From assembly GCA_036504335.1 (NCBI GenBank), contig DASXVJ010000018.1, forward strand, positions 124,001 through 188,000: 64,000 nt of DNA. Direction: 5' to 3'. The position numbers and the translations under genes are program-made. Source of the DNA: Fen-183 sp036504335. GTDB taxonomy: Bacteria > Acidobacteriota > Thermoanaerobaculia > UBA5066. The notes beneath the pieces were generated by a model that saw only the letters and a program-made list of their open reading frames with translations, ran no database searches and was not told the origin of the DNA. This document shows positions 1-9,031 of this stretch, piece after piece; position 1 is the first letter of the stretch, and the number at the start of each line of letters is the position of its first letter.

Positions 1-504
1 GAAGGCCGCGGCGATCCGTGCGACGTCGCCGGGATGGATGCGGACGTTGGAATCCGATACGAGGAGGATCTCGCCGCGCGCCTCGCGCGAAGCGGCCACG
101 AGGCGGTCGACTTTGGGGTTCGCGAGGGCCACGCCCGTGCCCCCTCCGACGACGAGGCGGAAGGCCGTCGCCGGGAAACGCCGGATGACCTTGCGCGCCA
201 GCGCCACCGCGGGGTCGTCCGCGCGGGCGGCCGAGAGGATCACCTCGTACGAGACGCCCGTGAGCGCGGCGAACGACGCGAGGTTCTCCTCGAGTCCGTC
301 GTCAAGCCCGCACAGCGGCTTGAGCACCGAGACCCGGGGCGTCACCGTGGAAACGGCCGGCCGGAAATCGCTCGCGGCCCGCTCCCGCGGGCCCGACGCG
401 AAAGGGCGCTTCTTCCCGAGGAAGCGCAGGACGAGGCCGGTCTGGAACGTCGTCATGAGGCCGCCCGCTGCGGCGAGGACGAGGAGGGCGAGCGTGAGCG
501 TCAT
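1..504 (-). CDS. Family 2/21 glycosyltransferase, ceramide glucosyltransferase/HpnI-like (3' end cut by window)
   Basis: Only the first 168 codons are inside the window; the gene runs off the left edge. The N-terminus is hydrophobic (LALLVLAAAGGLMTTF), as expected for a membrane-anchored transferase. It is followed by the start of a nucleotide-sugar domain: VSVLKPLCGLDDGLEENL near residues 51-68, then LVSDSNVRI near residue 150, where DSN sits at the usual DxD position. The KPLxG..D..LxxNL signature is typical of ceramide glucosyltransferases and the hopanoid enzyme HpnI; which lipid is used cannot be told here. The ATG lies 7 bp after the stop of the PHP gene with GTGAGGAC upstream, so the two are probably cotranscribed. 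Family assignment is firm, substrate is not. Confidence 0.8.
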   Translation of the reverse strand, partial: MTLTLALLVLAAAGGLMTTFQTGLVLRFLGKKRPFASGPRERAASDFRPAVSTVTPRVSVLKPLCGLDDGLEENLASFAALTGVSYEVILSAARADDPAVALARKVIRRFPATAFRLVVGGGTGVALANPKVDRLVAASREARGEILLVSDSNVRIHPGDVARIAAAF

Positions 505-511
505 GGCGTCC

Positions 512-1291
512 TCACGCGGCCGCGGGCTGGATGAAGCCCGGGATGACGGAACAGGGCTCGAGGGGCTGCGTCTCGCTCGGCGTGCGCACGGCCTTCGGAG
601 CGGGCGCGAGGAGGCGCGTCACGCCGAGCCCGAGGCCCGAGCGCAGCGTCGCGACGACGGCTTCGGGCGTCTTTTCGCACTGCATGAGGGTCTTCCAGGC
701 CCAGAGATGAGGCGTGTCGTGGAAGTCGCTGTTGCCGAGGTAGGGAAGGCGCGCGCGGGAGACCTGCGGGAAGAGGTCCCAGCGGCAGGCGAGCTCCCAG
801 AGGTCGACGAGCTCGGCGACCTCCTTGCGGCGGTTCCAGAGGTAGTACGTGTTCGCGAACCAGTCCGACTGCTCGTTCGGGTGGCAGGCCACGGTGATCG
901 CGCCGGCCTCGCGCGCCCGCGTGAGCATCTCCTCGACGGGCCCGTCGGCGGAGACGAAGCGGTCGAGGTTCAGGGCGAGCGCATGGGCCGAGCGCTTCCC
1001 CGTGAGTGCGTTGCGCGTGAGCTCGACACCGGGGACGACGACCATCCGGTACTCGTCCCAGGCCCTTCTCGTCTCGCGCTCGATCTCGGCGCGGTACGCG
1101 TCCCAGTTGTCCTTCGTGATCGAGAGCTTGCAGGAGTGCGCGATCTTGCCGAGGAGCGAGTCCTCGTTGACGACGTGGTCCGTGATCGCGATGACGTCGT
1201 GACCCGTGCGGCCGAAGGCGTCGACGATCTCCGGGATGGCGAGCCGCCCGTCCGACCAGGTGGAGTGGATGTGGAAGTCGGCCAGGAGCAT
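512..1291 (-). CDS. PHP-domain metal-dependent phosphoesterase
   Basis: A 259-residue protein covering a whole PHP domain. Metal-ligand motifs appear in order: DFHIHSTWSDG near the N-terminus, ITDHV near residue 37, ACHPNE near residue 148 and NSDFHD near residue 205. PHP proteins of this size hydrolyse phosphoesters or phosphorylated nucleotides using a di- or trinuclear metal site; the substrate cannot be inferred. The start has a good ribosome site (GGAGGG, 8 bp spacing). It is preceded by the beta-glucosidase gene and followed after 7 bp by the glycosyltransferase, suggesting one minus-strand transcript. Confidence 0.85.
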   Translation of the reverse strand: MLLADFHIHSTWSDGRLAIPEIVDAFGRTGHDVIAITDHVVNEDSLLGKIAHSCKLSITKDNWDAYRAEIERETRRAWDEYRMVVVPGVELTRNALTGKRSAHALALNLDRFVSADGPVEEMLTRAREAGAITVACHPNEQSDWFANTYYLWNRRKEVAELVDLWELACRWDLFPQVSRARLPYLGNSDFHDTPHLWAWKTLMQCEKTPEAVVATLRSGLGLGVTRLLAPAPKAVRTPSETQPLEPCSVIPGFIQPAAA

Positions 1292-1363
1292 GAGGGGACC
1301 CTCCTGCCCGCGGAAGATGGGGCCCGGAGGTGGGGAGCGAGTGAATCGCCTGTTTGGCCCCTG

Positions 1364-2674
1364 TTAAATGTGCACCGGTTTCTGTGCATGCCTTTCCGGC
1401 AAGTCCCGTTCGAGGAACGCCTTGCCGATTTCCCGAAAGACGGCCACGGAGGGCCGCGGCCGCCGCTCGAGGGTCGCGTGGTCGAGCGCGTAGAGGCCGA
1501 ACTTCGGGCCGTAGCCGTCCAGCCATTCGAAGTTGTCCACGAGCGACCAATGGACGTATCCCGCGACCCGGACCCCCGCGCGCTCGGTCTCGAGGAGAGC
1601 GGCGACGTGGTCCCGAAGGAACGCGGAGCGGCGCGCGTCGTCGCCGTCCGCGAGGCCGTTCTCGGTGACGAGGACGGGCAGCCCGAGCGCGCCGGCCTCG
1701 GCGAGAAGGGGCCCGAACGACTCGGGCGAGATCTCCCAGCCGTTGTCGGTCAGGCCGCGGCCGCGCGGGTCGCGGTAGGCAAAGCGCGAGAGGACGCGGG
1801 TCGGCGCGGGGCACTCGACGTGAAGGCGCGAGTAGTAGTTCACGCCGACGAAGTCCAGCGAGCCCTTCAGCGACGGGAGGCGGCCGTGGAGGCGCGTGAG
1901 CGGCGGGATCCAGAGGTCCCACGTCCCCGTCCGGAACGCCTCGAGGAAGGTGCGGTTGTAAAGGCGGCGCGCGTGGGACGCGAGGAGCCGGTCGAGAATC
2001 CAGCCCGGCCGCGACGGGACGAAATCCATCATGTTGTGCGCGAGCCCGACGGCGGCCCGCGGGTCGACGTCCTTCAGCGCGGCGGCCGCCGCCGCGTGCG
2101 CCGCGTAGAGGTTTCCGAGGGCCAGCCCGGCCGCGCGGCCGTCCGCGAGCCCCGGCGGGATCTGACCGTCGAGGAACCCGCCGAGGAGGAGGACGAGCGG
2201 CTCGTTGAGCGTGACCCAGATCCGGACCCGCGGCGCGAGGGCCTCGGCAACGCGCCGGGCGAAGCGCGCGAAGGCGTCGACCGAGGCGGGGGACGTCCAC
2301 GGCGTTTCGGCGTGGAACCAGCCGGGGTGCGTGTAGTGATGCAGCGTGACGATCGGTTCGAGGCCGCGGGCGAGGAGCCGGTCCACGAAACGGCCGTACC
2401 GCGCGAGCGCGGCGGCGTCATACGCACCTTGCGCGGGCTCGATCCGGCTCCACGACACCGAGAACCGGAACGCGTTCGCGCCGGCGTCCGCGGCGAGGTC
2501 CGCGTCCTCCTCATACCGCTCCCACGAGCCCGCCGCGCGGCCGCACGGGCCGCCCTTCGTCCGGCCCGCCGTCTCCCACGCCGTCCAGTCGCAGGAATCC
2601 CCGCCTTCGACCTGGTGATGCGAGACCGCTACGCCCCAGAGGCGCGGCCGGTCCTTCGGGGGGAAAACACCCAT
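1364..2674 (-). CDS. Glycoside hydrolase family 1 beta-glucosidase
   Basis: A 436-residue GH1 protein, close to the usual 430-460. The start is supported by the early WGVAVSHHQVEG motif, which is typically within about 20 residues of the N-terminus. The acid/base glutamate is in WVTLNEPL and the nucleophile glutamate is in VTENGLAD. The late WSLVDNFEWLDGY motif forms part of the sugar site. No signal peptide is seen, so it is probably cytoplasmic and hydrolyses beta-linked disaccharides or glucosides. It diverges from ppx across only 37 bp, which must hold both promoters. Reading upstream in the same frame gives a much longer open frame, but that part is antisense to ppx and has no family similarity. 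Confidence 0.92.
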   Translation of the reverse strand: MGVFPPKDRPRLWGVAVSHHQVEGGDSCDWTAWETAGRTKGGPCGRAAGSWERYEEDADLAADAGANAFRFSVSWSRIEPAQGAYDAAALARYGRFVDRLLARGLEPIVTLHHYTHPGWFHAETPWTSPASVDAFARFARRVAEALAPRVRIWVTLNEPLVLLLGGFLDGQIPPGLADGRAAGLALGNLYAAHAAAAAALKDVDPRAAVGLAHNMMDFVPSRPGWILDRLLASHARRLYNRTFLEAFRTGTWDLWIPPLTRLHGRLPSLKGSLDFVGVNYYSRLHVECPAPTRVLSRFAYRDPRGRGLTDNGWEISPESFGPLLAEAGALGLPVLVTENGLADGDDARRSAFLRDHVAALLETERAGVRVAGYVHWSLVDNFEWLDGYGPKFGLYALDHATLERRPRPSVAVFREIGKAFLERDLPERHAQKPVHI

Positions 2675-2711
2675 CTTCAAACGGAGATTACAGAAGCTGC
2701 GATAAGGTCCC

Positions 2712-4259
2712 GTGAAGATGGCGGCCGGCAAGGTTCTCGCGGCGATCGACGTCGGGTCGAACTCGATCAAGATTCTCGTCGCGCGGCGCGACCCCGACGA
2801 CCCGGGGCACGCGTTCGAGGTCCTGCGCGAGAAGGAGATGGTCCGTCTCGGGCAGCAGACGCTCGCCGAGGGCGCTCTTTCCGAGGAAGCGATGGAGGAC
2901 GGCCTCGACTGCCTTGCGCGGTACGCGGCCCTCGCGCGCGCGGCCGGCGCCGAGTCGATCGCGGCCGTGGCCACGTGCGCCGTCCGCGAGGCCGCCAACG
3001 GCGGCGAGTTCGTCCGGCGCGCGCGGCGCGAGACGGGCCTCCGCCTGGCCGTGATCTCAGGGGAAGAGGAGGCGCGCCTCATCACGCGGGCCGTGCGGGC
3101 GGACCTGCCGCCCTCGTGCGACCCGCTCCTCGTCCTCGACATCGGGGGCGGCTCGACGGAGGTCGTCGTCGCGACGGGGGAGAAGGTCCTCCTCGCAGAG
3201 AGCCTCGACCTCGGCGCCGTGCGGCTGACGGACCTCCACGTCTCGTCGGACCCGCTGTCGCCGCGCGACGAGAAGGCGCTGCGCAAGGCCATCCGCTCGC
3301 GGCTGAAGCGGCTCGAGAAGCCCGTCGCGAAGGCGAAGATCAAGACGGCGGTCGGGACGTCCGGCACGATCCTCGCGGTGGCCGAGATCGCGGCCTTCCT
3401 GAACGGCCGGGAGGGCGCCGGGGCCGGCCACCGGTCGCTCTCGCGGCGCGACCTGAAGAAAGTCGTCGACCTCCTCGTCTCCTCGACGCTCAAGCAGAAG
3501 GCGCGCATCGGCGGCCTCGACGCGGACCGCGCCGACATCGTGACGGCGGGCGCGATCCTCCTGCAGGAGCTGTTCCGCGCGTTCGGCATCGAGACGCTTC
3601 TCGCGTCCGAGCGCTCGCTCCGCGACGCGCTCGTCCTCGAGTCGCCGCAGCCCGCCCGCCGGCGGCCGGGCGAACGGAACGTGCGGAGGGAATCCGTCCG
3701 GCGCCTCGCGTCGCGCTCCGGCGCGCCGCCGCGCCACGCCGAACGGGTGCGCGACCTCGCGCTCGCGCTGTTCGACCAGACCCACGCGCTCCACCAGCTC
3801 ACTGCGCTCGAACGCGAGTGGCTCGAGCACGCGGCCCTCCTGCACGATCTCGGGCTCTCGGTCGCCTACGCGCGCCACCATCACCACTCGCACTACCTGA
3901 TCCGCCACGGGGACCTCAAGGGCTTCACGCAGGACGAGGTCGAGGTGATCGCCCTCGTCGCCCGCTACCACCGCAAGGCGCCGCCGGCCCCGTCGCACGA
4001 GGCGTTCCGGTCGCTCGACCCCTGGAAGAAGCCCGTCGTCGAGAAGCTCGCCGCGCTGCTCCGGGTCGCCGACGCGCTCGACCGCACGCACCGCGGTCTC
4101 GTGACGCGCACCCGCGTCGTGCTGCGCGGCAAGAAGGCGCATCTCACGCTCGGCGCGCGGTCGGCGTGCGACCTCGAGCTCTGGGCGCTGAAGAAGAAGG
4201 GCAAGCTCTTCGAGAAGGTTTTCGGGACGAAGCTCGCGGCGCGGGTGGTTGTCGGATAA
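2712..4259 (+). CDS. ppx: Ppx/GppA phosphatase with C-terminal HD domain (exopolyphosphatase)
   Basis: A 515-residue protein. The N-terminal actin-like ATPase fold shows AIDVGSNSIKILVA near residue 10 and DIGGGSTEV near residue 144, the two phosphate-binding loops of Ppx/GppA. The C-terminal part from about residue 365 has HAALLHDLG and a histidine-rich stretch (HHHHSH), matching the HD-type domain of long exopolyphosphatases. It should hydrolyse polyphosphate or pppGpp in the cytoplasm; the two activities cannot be separated from sequence. The start may be GTG 2712 or ATG 2718; AAGG lies upstream of both. It diverges from the beta-glucosidase gene. Confidence 0.9.
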   Translation: MKMAAGKVLAAIDVGSNSIKILVARRDPDDPGHAFEVLREKEMVRLGQQTLAEGALSEEAMEDGLDCLARYAALARAAGAESIAAVATCAVREAANGGEFVRRARRETGLRLAVISGEEEARLITRAVRADLPPSCDPLLVLDIGGGSTEVVVATGEKVLLAESLDLGAVRLTDLHVSSDPLSPRDEKALRKAIRSRLKRLEKPVAKAKIKTAVGTSGTILAVAEIAAFLNGREGAGAGHRSLSRRDLKKVVDLLVSSTLKQKARIGGLDADRADIVTAGAILLQELFRAFGIETLLASERSLRDALVLESPQPARRRPGERNVRRESVRRLASRSGAPPRHAERVRDLALALFDQTHALHQLTALEREWLEHAALLHDLGLSVAYARHHHHSHYLIRHGDLKGFTQDEVEVIALVARYHRKAPPAPSHEAFRSLDPWKKPVVEKLAALLRVADALDRTHRGLVTRTRVVLRGKKAHLTLGARSACDLELWALKKKGKLFEKVFGTKLAARVVVG

Positions 4260-4267
4260 TCGGCGGG

Positions 4268-4798
4268 ATGTTCCTTCCCCAGGCCACGGTGCTCCTCTTC
4301 GCGGCCGCCGCGGCGGCGACGGTCACGCCGACGCCCGCGCCGACGGAGACGCCGAAGGCGCGCTCGCTCGCGGACGTCGCGCGGGAGCGCAAGCTCGTGC
4401 CGCTCAAGGGAGCGGGGGAGGCCCCCGCGTCCGTGGCGCAGGGGCCGCTGCGCGTCGAGGAGCTCCAGGACAACGGAGCCGTCGCCGACGGGTTCCTCTC
4501 GGTCTACGGCCGGGTGCGCAACACCGGCCGCGCGCCGGCCTGCCGCGTGCGCCTCTTCCTCCGCATGTTCGACGAGCACGGGGTGCTCCTCTCGAAGGGC
4601 GAGACGACGACGGACCTCAAGGTCGTTCCCGTCGGCGACGCCGTGCCGTTCGGGGCGCGCCTGAAGGTGCCGCCGGGCGTCCGCGGCTCGCAGGAACGGG
4701 CTCCCGACGTCCTCGCCGAGGGCCCTGCCCGGACGAACTCGCAGCGGGTCGCGCGCGTCGAGGGAGAGGTGCTGGATTTCTCGGAGGAATGCCGTTGA
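4268..4798 (+). CDS. Secreted FxLYD-like protein, first of a tandem pair
   Basis: A 176-residue exported protein of unknown function. It has a hydrophobic N-terminus, a short Thr/Pro-rich stretch (VTPTPAPTETP), then SLADVARERKL and a beta-rich domain of the FxLYD type (FLSVYGRVRNTGRAPACRV, with VPPGVRG near the end). FxLYD domains are extracellular Ig-like folds. The next gene repeats the same architecture, including the DVARERKL motif, so the two look like a local duplication. It starts 8 bp after ppx and ends in a 10-bp overlap with its paralog. Confidence 0.8.
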   Translation: MFLPQATVLLFAAAAAATVTPTPAPTETPKARSLADVARERKLVPLKGAGEAPASVAQGPLRVEELQDNGAVADGFLSVYGRVRNTGRAPACRVRLFLRMFDEHGVLLSKGETTTDLKVVPVGDAVPFGARLKVPPGVRGSQERAPDVLAEGPARTNSQRVARVEGEVLDFSEECR

Positions 4799-5439
4799 AC
4801 GTTCTCGCGCTCGGACTCGTCCTCCTGCAGGCCGCAGCGGCGACTCCGTCCCCCTCGCCCGCACCCACGCCCGCGCCGCGCACGCCGGTCGCGGGACCGC
4901 GCACGCTCCAGGACGTCGCGCGCGAGCGAAAGCTCGCGGGTGCGCAGAAGGGCAAGGGCTCGCTCGTGACGATCAGCGGCGGGCCGTCCACGGAGGCGCC
5001 CGCGCCGGCGGGTACGCCCGAGGCCGGGGCTGCGCCCTCCGCCGCACCCGAGCCCGCGCCGTCCACGGCGAGCGTGCGCGTCACGGAGGTCCGGAACGAC
5101 GGCGTCGTCGACCCGACGGGCGGCGTCCGCGTGAACGGGACGGTCCGGAACGGCGGGTTCAAGGCGGCGTGCAACGTCGTCATTACCGTGAGGATCATGG
5201 ACAACAAGGGCATCTATCTCGCGAGCGGGGAAGCCGGGCCGGACACGGCGGTGATCCCGCCTGGCGCGGTCGTCAGCTTTCACACCATCGTCCAGGCGCC
5301 GCCCGGAGTGCGCGGCGCGCGGGTAAACCCGGACCGGCGGGACATCACGGACGGGTCGACCACGATGGCCGGAGACTGGAAGCTTCTCGGCGGGACCGAG
5401 GCGACCGTGGCGAACGCGACCGAGGACTGCCCCCGCTGA
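4789..5439 (+). CDS. Secreted FxLYD-like protein, second of a tandem pair
   Basis: A 216-residue exported protein paralogous to the gene just upstream: signal peptide, Pro/Ala-rich spacer, TLQDVARERKL, a second low-complexity Pro/Ala segment, then an FxLYD-like beta domain (VRVNGTVRNGGFKAACNV, VQAPPGVRG). The ATG at 4789 has GGAGG only one base upstream; an in-frame TTG at 4795 is 7 bp from the same GGAGG and overlaps the upstream stop as TTGA, so TTG may be the true start. Function unknown; probably periplasmic or outer surface. Confidence 0.8.
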   Translation: MPLNVLALGLVLLQAAAATPSPSPAPTPAPRTPVAGPRTLQDVARERKLAGAQKGKGSLVTISGGPSTEAPAPAGTPEAGAAPSAAPEPAPSTASVRVTEVRNDGVVDPTGGVRVNGTVRNGGFKAACNVVITVRIMDNKGIYLASGEAGPDTAVIPPGAVVSFHTIVQAPPGVRGARVNPDRRDITDGSTTMAGDWKLLGGTEATVANATEDCPR

Positions 5440-5448
5440 ACGCGGGGC

Positions 5449-5910
5449 TCAGCGCGCCGGCGGCTTGCCCTTCGCGAGCGCCTTTTTCGCCTTGATGTAG
5501 CTGCTCGAGATCGTCAGCGTCGCGGCGCGCGTGTTCGGGTTGCGGCTGAAGAGGGCCTCGGTCGCTTCCGGGCCGTGAGCCTTGTTCTTCCAGAGGAAAT
5601 CCTCGATGAACTTGTTCGGCTGCTCGGGCCGGCCCCACCCGTCGTGGAGGTCCTTGAGGATCCTGTCGGCGGACGCGGTCGGAATCTCGATGTGGACGTC
5701 GGAAAAGCGGTTGCTCCAGAACAGGTAAACGATCCTGTCGACGGGCGCGTCGCTCCAGTTGAGGTTGTCGTGCTCGAGGCGACAGAACTTCTGCTCCGCC
5801 TGCTCGTCGAGGACCTCCATCTCCTTGGGCGGCTGGTCGCCCCACTTCAGGTCGCGAAAGCCCGGCTTGATTCCGCCGCTCGCGCCTGCGCCCTTGCCGA
5901 AGAGAGCCAT
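5449..5910 (-). CDS. Conserved hypothetical protein, 153 aa
   Basis: I do not recognise this family. The protein begins MALFGKGAGASGGIKPGF and then shows FRDLKWGD, EQKFCRLEHDNLNW and VYLFWSNRFSDVHIEI. It looks soluble and globular, with no signal peptide or membrane segment. ATG 5910 is chosen because GGAGG lies 10 bp upstream and the extra eight residues from an earlier ATG at 5934 have no ribosome site. It converges on the FxLYD pair with only 9 bp between stops. Confidence 0.7.
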   Translation of the reverse strand: MALFGKGAGASGGIKPGFRDLKWGDQPPKEMEVLDEQAEQKFCRLEHDNLNWSDAPVDRIVYLFWSNRFSDVHIEIPTASADRILKDLHDGWGRPEQPNKFIEDFLWKNKAHGPEATEALFSRNPNTRAATLTISSSYIKAKKALAKGKPPAR

Positions 5911-6000
5911 CCCCTGTTCGCCTCCGGTGTGCACAGGATAACTCCGGAGGGTGGATGGGGGCGGAACTCTTCGGCCGCCCCCCTTTTTCCGACCGCCTCG

Positions 6001-6813
6001 TCAGAACGGCGTCGCGAGCTGGTAAGTCCCGTCGTTGGAGGCGTTGTCGACCTCGACCGCGTAGCAGACGGCGTTCTGGCTGGCCGTCACGTAGATCCCG
6101 CCGTTCGTCAGCGAGCCGGCATACGAGTACTGACTCCAGCCGAACGGCGCCAGGTTGAACACGATCGGGTTGCCGACCGAGAAGTTGCTGGCATCGAACG
6201 CCTGAAAAGAGATCGTCTGGGGATTTCCGGAGTTGCTCGCACAGCCGACGTTGGTCCTGCGCGACGAGTTCACCGAGATGCCGACGATGTAGCCGGGACG
6301 GCTCGGCGTGATGGCCCCGAGATCGTCGGCGAACTGGACCGCCGTGGTGTACCGCCCGTTGACCGTGTCGACGTAGACTTGGGAGTTGACGACGAACTTC
6401 AGGCTCGTGTTGCCGCTGTCCAGGTCGATCGCCCCGCCTCCGTAGTATCCGAACACATCGGCCAGGAAGTTGCCGGACGTGACCGTCTCGCCGGGGTGGA
6501 CCGTGATGAACGCGTGGGCGATCTCACCGGTGGAGTCGCTCAGCCCCGCGCGGATCTGGTAGGTCGCGTTCACGGCATTGAAAATACTGACCTTCGTTTT
6601 GTAATAGGCGCCGAACTGTCCGCTCACGTTCGCCGACGTCGGCAGGAGAAGATGAGAGACGGCGCCCACCGCGTTCGGGCGCGGCGTCGCCTCCGCGACC
6701 CGCGCGGTCGAGCGGTCCTCGGCGCCGAGCGGCCGCCTCGGCCAGTCAGCCGGCTGGTCGCCAAGCGCCGCCAGCGCGATGAACACGGGCGCGAGAAAGA
6801 CGATTTTTCGCAT
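6001..6813 (-). CDS. Secreted protein of unknown function, 270 aa
   Basis: An exported protein with an N-terminal signal (MRKIVFLAPVFIALAALG). The mature part is rich in Asn, Ser, Thr, Tyr and Gly, with patterns such as VSIFNAVNATYQIRAGL, VTSGNFLADVFGYYGGG and GTYQLATPF that suggest beta-strand repeats of a surface or extracellular protein. The DNA is visibly less GC-rich than its neighbours. ATG 6813 has a G-rich ribosome site (GGGGGCC). A small hairpin lies upstream at 6844-6858. No enzymatic motif is visible. Confidence 0.75.
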   Translation of the reverse strand: MRKIVFLAPVFIALAALGDQPADWPRRPLGAEDRSTARVAEATPRPNAVGAVSHLLLPTSANVSGQFGAYYKTKVSIFNAVNATYQIRAGLSDSTGEIAHAFITVHPGETVTSGNFLADVFGYYGGGAIDLDSGNTSLKFVVNSQVYVDTVNGRYTTAVQFADDLGAITPSRPGYIVGISVNSSRRTNVGCASNSGNPQTISFQAFDASNFSVGNPIVFNLAPFGWSQYSYAGSLTNGGIYVTASQNAVCYAVEVDNASNDGTYQLATPF

Positions 6814-6843
6814 GAAGGCCCCCTTTATCGTAACTATAGCGAA

Positions 6844-6858
6844 GGGGCTTCTAGCCCC
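6844..6858 (-). terminator. Small perfect hairpin after the M3 peptidase gene
   Basis: Six base pairs (GGGGCT/AGCCCC) around a 3-nt loop, 46 bp past the stop of the M3 gene and upstream of the 270-aa secreted protein. It is followed on the minus strand by TTCGCTATAG rather than a T-run, so termination is uncertain. It could equally sit in the leader of the secreted-protein gene. Confidence 0.3.
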
Positions 6859-6904
6859 CGCTCCAGGGCTCCAATGCAAGATCGCGTCCAGAGAAAAAGG
6901 TGCT

Positions 6905-9031
6905 TTAGGGCTTCGGGTCGGCGAGCCCGCGCTTGACGAGGAGCGGCTCGACCGCCGGCTCGCGCCCGCGGAAGCGCTTGTAGAGGGTCATCGCCTCCTC
7001 GGTCCCGCCCTTTTCGAGGATGTTCTTCCGGAACGACGTCGCCGTCGCCTTGTCGAAGATCCCCTTCTCGCGGAACAGCTCGTAGGCGTCGGCCACGAGG
7101 ACGTCGCTCCAGATGTAGCTGTAGTAGCCGGCCGAGTAGCCGCCGCCGGGACCGAAGATGTGCTGGAAGTAAGGGCTGCGGTACCGGACGACGATCTCGG
7201 GGATCAGGCCGATCCTGCCGAGAGAGGCCTTCTCGAAGGCGGAGGCTTCCATCTCCTTCGGCTCGGGAAGCGTGTGCCAGTCCATGTCCAGGTACGACGC
7301 CGCGAGGTACTCCGTCGTGCGGAACCCCTCGCCGTACGTCCCGGCCTTCTCGATCTTCCTCACGAGATCGAGAGGCATCGTCTCGCCGGTCTTCCAGTGC
7401 TTCGCGTAGACCTTCAGGACCTCGGGCTCGAGCGCCCAGCTCTCCATGATCTGCGACGGCAGCTCGACGAAGTCGCGCGAGGTGCGGCCCATGGACCGGT
7501 AGGTGACGCGCGACACGAAGCCGTTCACGGCATGGCCGAACTCGTGGAAGAGGGTCCGGACCTCCTCGAGCGAGAGGAGCGCGGGAGCGTCGCCCGCGGG
7601 GCGTGTGACGTTCGTGACGTTCGTGACGATCGGGCGGACGTCCTTCCCGCCCTTGACCCACGCCGGGCGGATCCGGCCGCACCAGGCGCCGCTGCGCTTG
7701 CCGGGGCGCGGGTGGTAGTCGACCGTGTAGAGAGCCAGGAACGAGCCGTCGGCGTCCTTCACCTCGAAGACGCGGACCTCCGGGTGGTACTTCGGCACGT
7801 CGGTCCGTTCCGTGAAGGTGAGGCCGTAGAGCCTGTTCGCGGCGTAGAAGACGCCGTCGCGCACCCGGTCGATGGGGAAGTAGGGGCGGAGCGCCTGGTC
7901 GTCGAGGTCGAAGCGCGCCTTCCGGACCTTCTCCGAGTAGTAGCGCCAGTCCCACGCCTCGAACGAGGCGTCCTTCCGCTCGGCCTTCATCGCGGCCTGA
8001 AGGTCGGCCCGTTCGCGCTTTGCCATCGCGAGGGAGGGCGTCCACACCCGGTCGAGGAGTCCGTAGACCCCGGCGGGCGTCTTCGCCATGTTCTCCTCGA
8101 GGACGAAGTCGGCGTGGGTCTTGAAGCCGAGGAGTCGGGCGCGCTCGGAGCGGAGGGCGGCGATCCGGGAGAGGGTCGCCTTGTTGTCGAGGGCGTCGCC
8201 GTGGTCGCCGCGCGAGGTGTAGCCGTCGAGGATTCTCTTCCGGAGGTCGCGGTTCTCCGCGAACGTCAGGAAGGGAAGGATCGAGGGGGCCTGCGGCGTG
8301 AACACCCACTTGCCCTCGAGCTTCGCGGCCTTCGCGGCGTCGGCTGCCGCCGAGACGAGGGCCGGGGGAAGGCCGGCGAGGTCTTCCTTCCGGTCGATCA
8401 CGAGCCTGAAGCCGTTCGTCTCCTTCAGGAGGTTGTCGGCGAACTTCAGGCCCAGGACCGACAGCTCCTGGTTGATCTCGCGGAAGCGCTTCTTCCGCTC
8501 GGGCGCGAGGTTCGCGCCGCCGCGGACGAAGTCCTTGTAGTCGTCGTCGAGGAGCTTCTTCTGCTCGACGGAGAGGGCCAGCTTCTCGCGCGATTCCCAG
8601 ACCGCCTTGACGCGCGCGAAGAGCTTCTCGTTCAACAGCACGTCGTCCCGCAGGGCGGAGAGCTTCGGGGCGAACTCCTTGTTGATGGCCTGGAGCGCGT
8701 CGTTCGTGTCGGCGCCCGTCAACGCGAAGAAGACGTCGCTCACCTTTGAGAGGGCGAGCCCGCCGTTCTCCAGTGCCTCCACCGTGTTCGCGAACGTGGG
8801 GGCCGAGGGGTTCGAGGCGATGGCCTCGACCTCCTTCTTGCGTTCGGCGATCCCGGCCTCGAAGGCCGGCTTGTAGTGCTCGGCCTTGATGCGCTCGAAC
8901 GGCGGCATCCCGAAGGGCGTCGTCCACTCCTCGAAGAACGGGTTGGACGCGGGCGGGTCCTGCGCGGCCGCGGGAGCGGCGACGAGCAGGATGGTCAAGG
9001 CGACGGCGAGACGGGAAAATGCGAGCGGCAT
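6905..9031 (-). CDS. dcp: M3-family zinc metallopeptidase (peptidyl-dipeptidase Dcp type), exported
   Basis: A 708-residue zinc peptidase close to the usual M3 length of 680-720. It starts with a signal peptide (LAVALTILLVAAPAAAQ), so it should act in the periplasm. The catalytic HEFGHA motif is near residue 490, with the helical N-terminal half expected of M3 enzymes (NPFFEEWTTPFGMPPF and later). The downstream FGPGGGYSAGYYSYIW segment matches the Dcp substrate-binding region. It probably releases C-terminal dipeptides from short peptides. A short AT-rich gap and tRNA-Glu lie upstream; no partner gene is evident. Confidence 0.93.
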   Translation of the reverse strand: MPLAFSRLAVALTILLVAAPAAAQDPPASNPFFEEWTTPFGMPPFERIKAEHYKPAFEAGIAERKKEVEAIASNPSAPTFANTVEALENGGLALSKVSDVFFALTGADTNDALQAINKEFAPKLSALRDDVLLNEKLFARVKAVWESREKLALSVEQKKLLDDDYKDFVRGGANLAPERKKRFREINQELSVLGLKFADNLLKETNGFRLVIDRKEDLAGLPPALVSAAADAAKAAKLEGKWVFTPQAPSILPFLTFAENRDLRKRILDGYTSRGDHGDALDNKATLSRIAALRSERARLLGFKTHADFVLEENMAKTPAGVYGLLDRVWTPSLAMAKRERADLQAAMKAERKDASFEAWDWRYYSEKVRKARFDLDDQALRPYFPIDRVRDGVFYAANRLYGLTFTERTDVPKYHPEVRVFEVKDADGSFLALYTVDYHPRPGKRSGAWCGRIRPAWVKGGKDVRPIVTNVTNVTRPAGDAPALLSLEEVRTLFHEFGHAVNGFVSRVTYRSMGRTSRDFVELPSQIMESWALEPEVLKVYAKHWKTGETMPLDLVRKIEKAGTYGEGFRTTEYLAASYLDMDWHTLPEPKEMEASAFEKASLGRIGLIPEIVVRYRSPYFQHIFGPGGGYSAGYYSYIWSDVLVADAYELFREKGIFDKATATSFRKNILEKGGTEEAMTLYKRFRGREPAVEPLLVKRGLADPKP

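Noticed and set aside
1364..3802. An 812-residue frame covering the beta-glucosidase and an upstream stretch
   Set aside because: The GH1 domain starts at 2674; the earlier part is antisense to ppx and has low-complexity Arg/Ser composition.
38..4798. A single 1586-residue open frame on the plus strand
   Set aside because: Most of it is antisense to the PHP and GH1 genes or out of frame with ppx; only its last 176 residues are a real gene. Long stop-free frames are expected at this GC content.
6001..6813. A pseudogene because of lower GC
   Set aside because: The frame is intact with signal peptide and ribosome site; the composition fits an exported Asn/Thr-rich protein.
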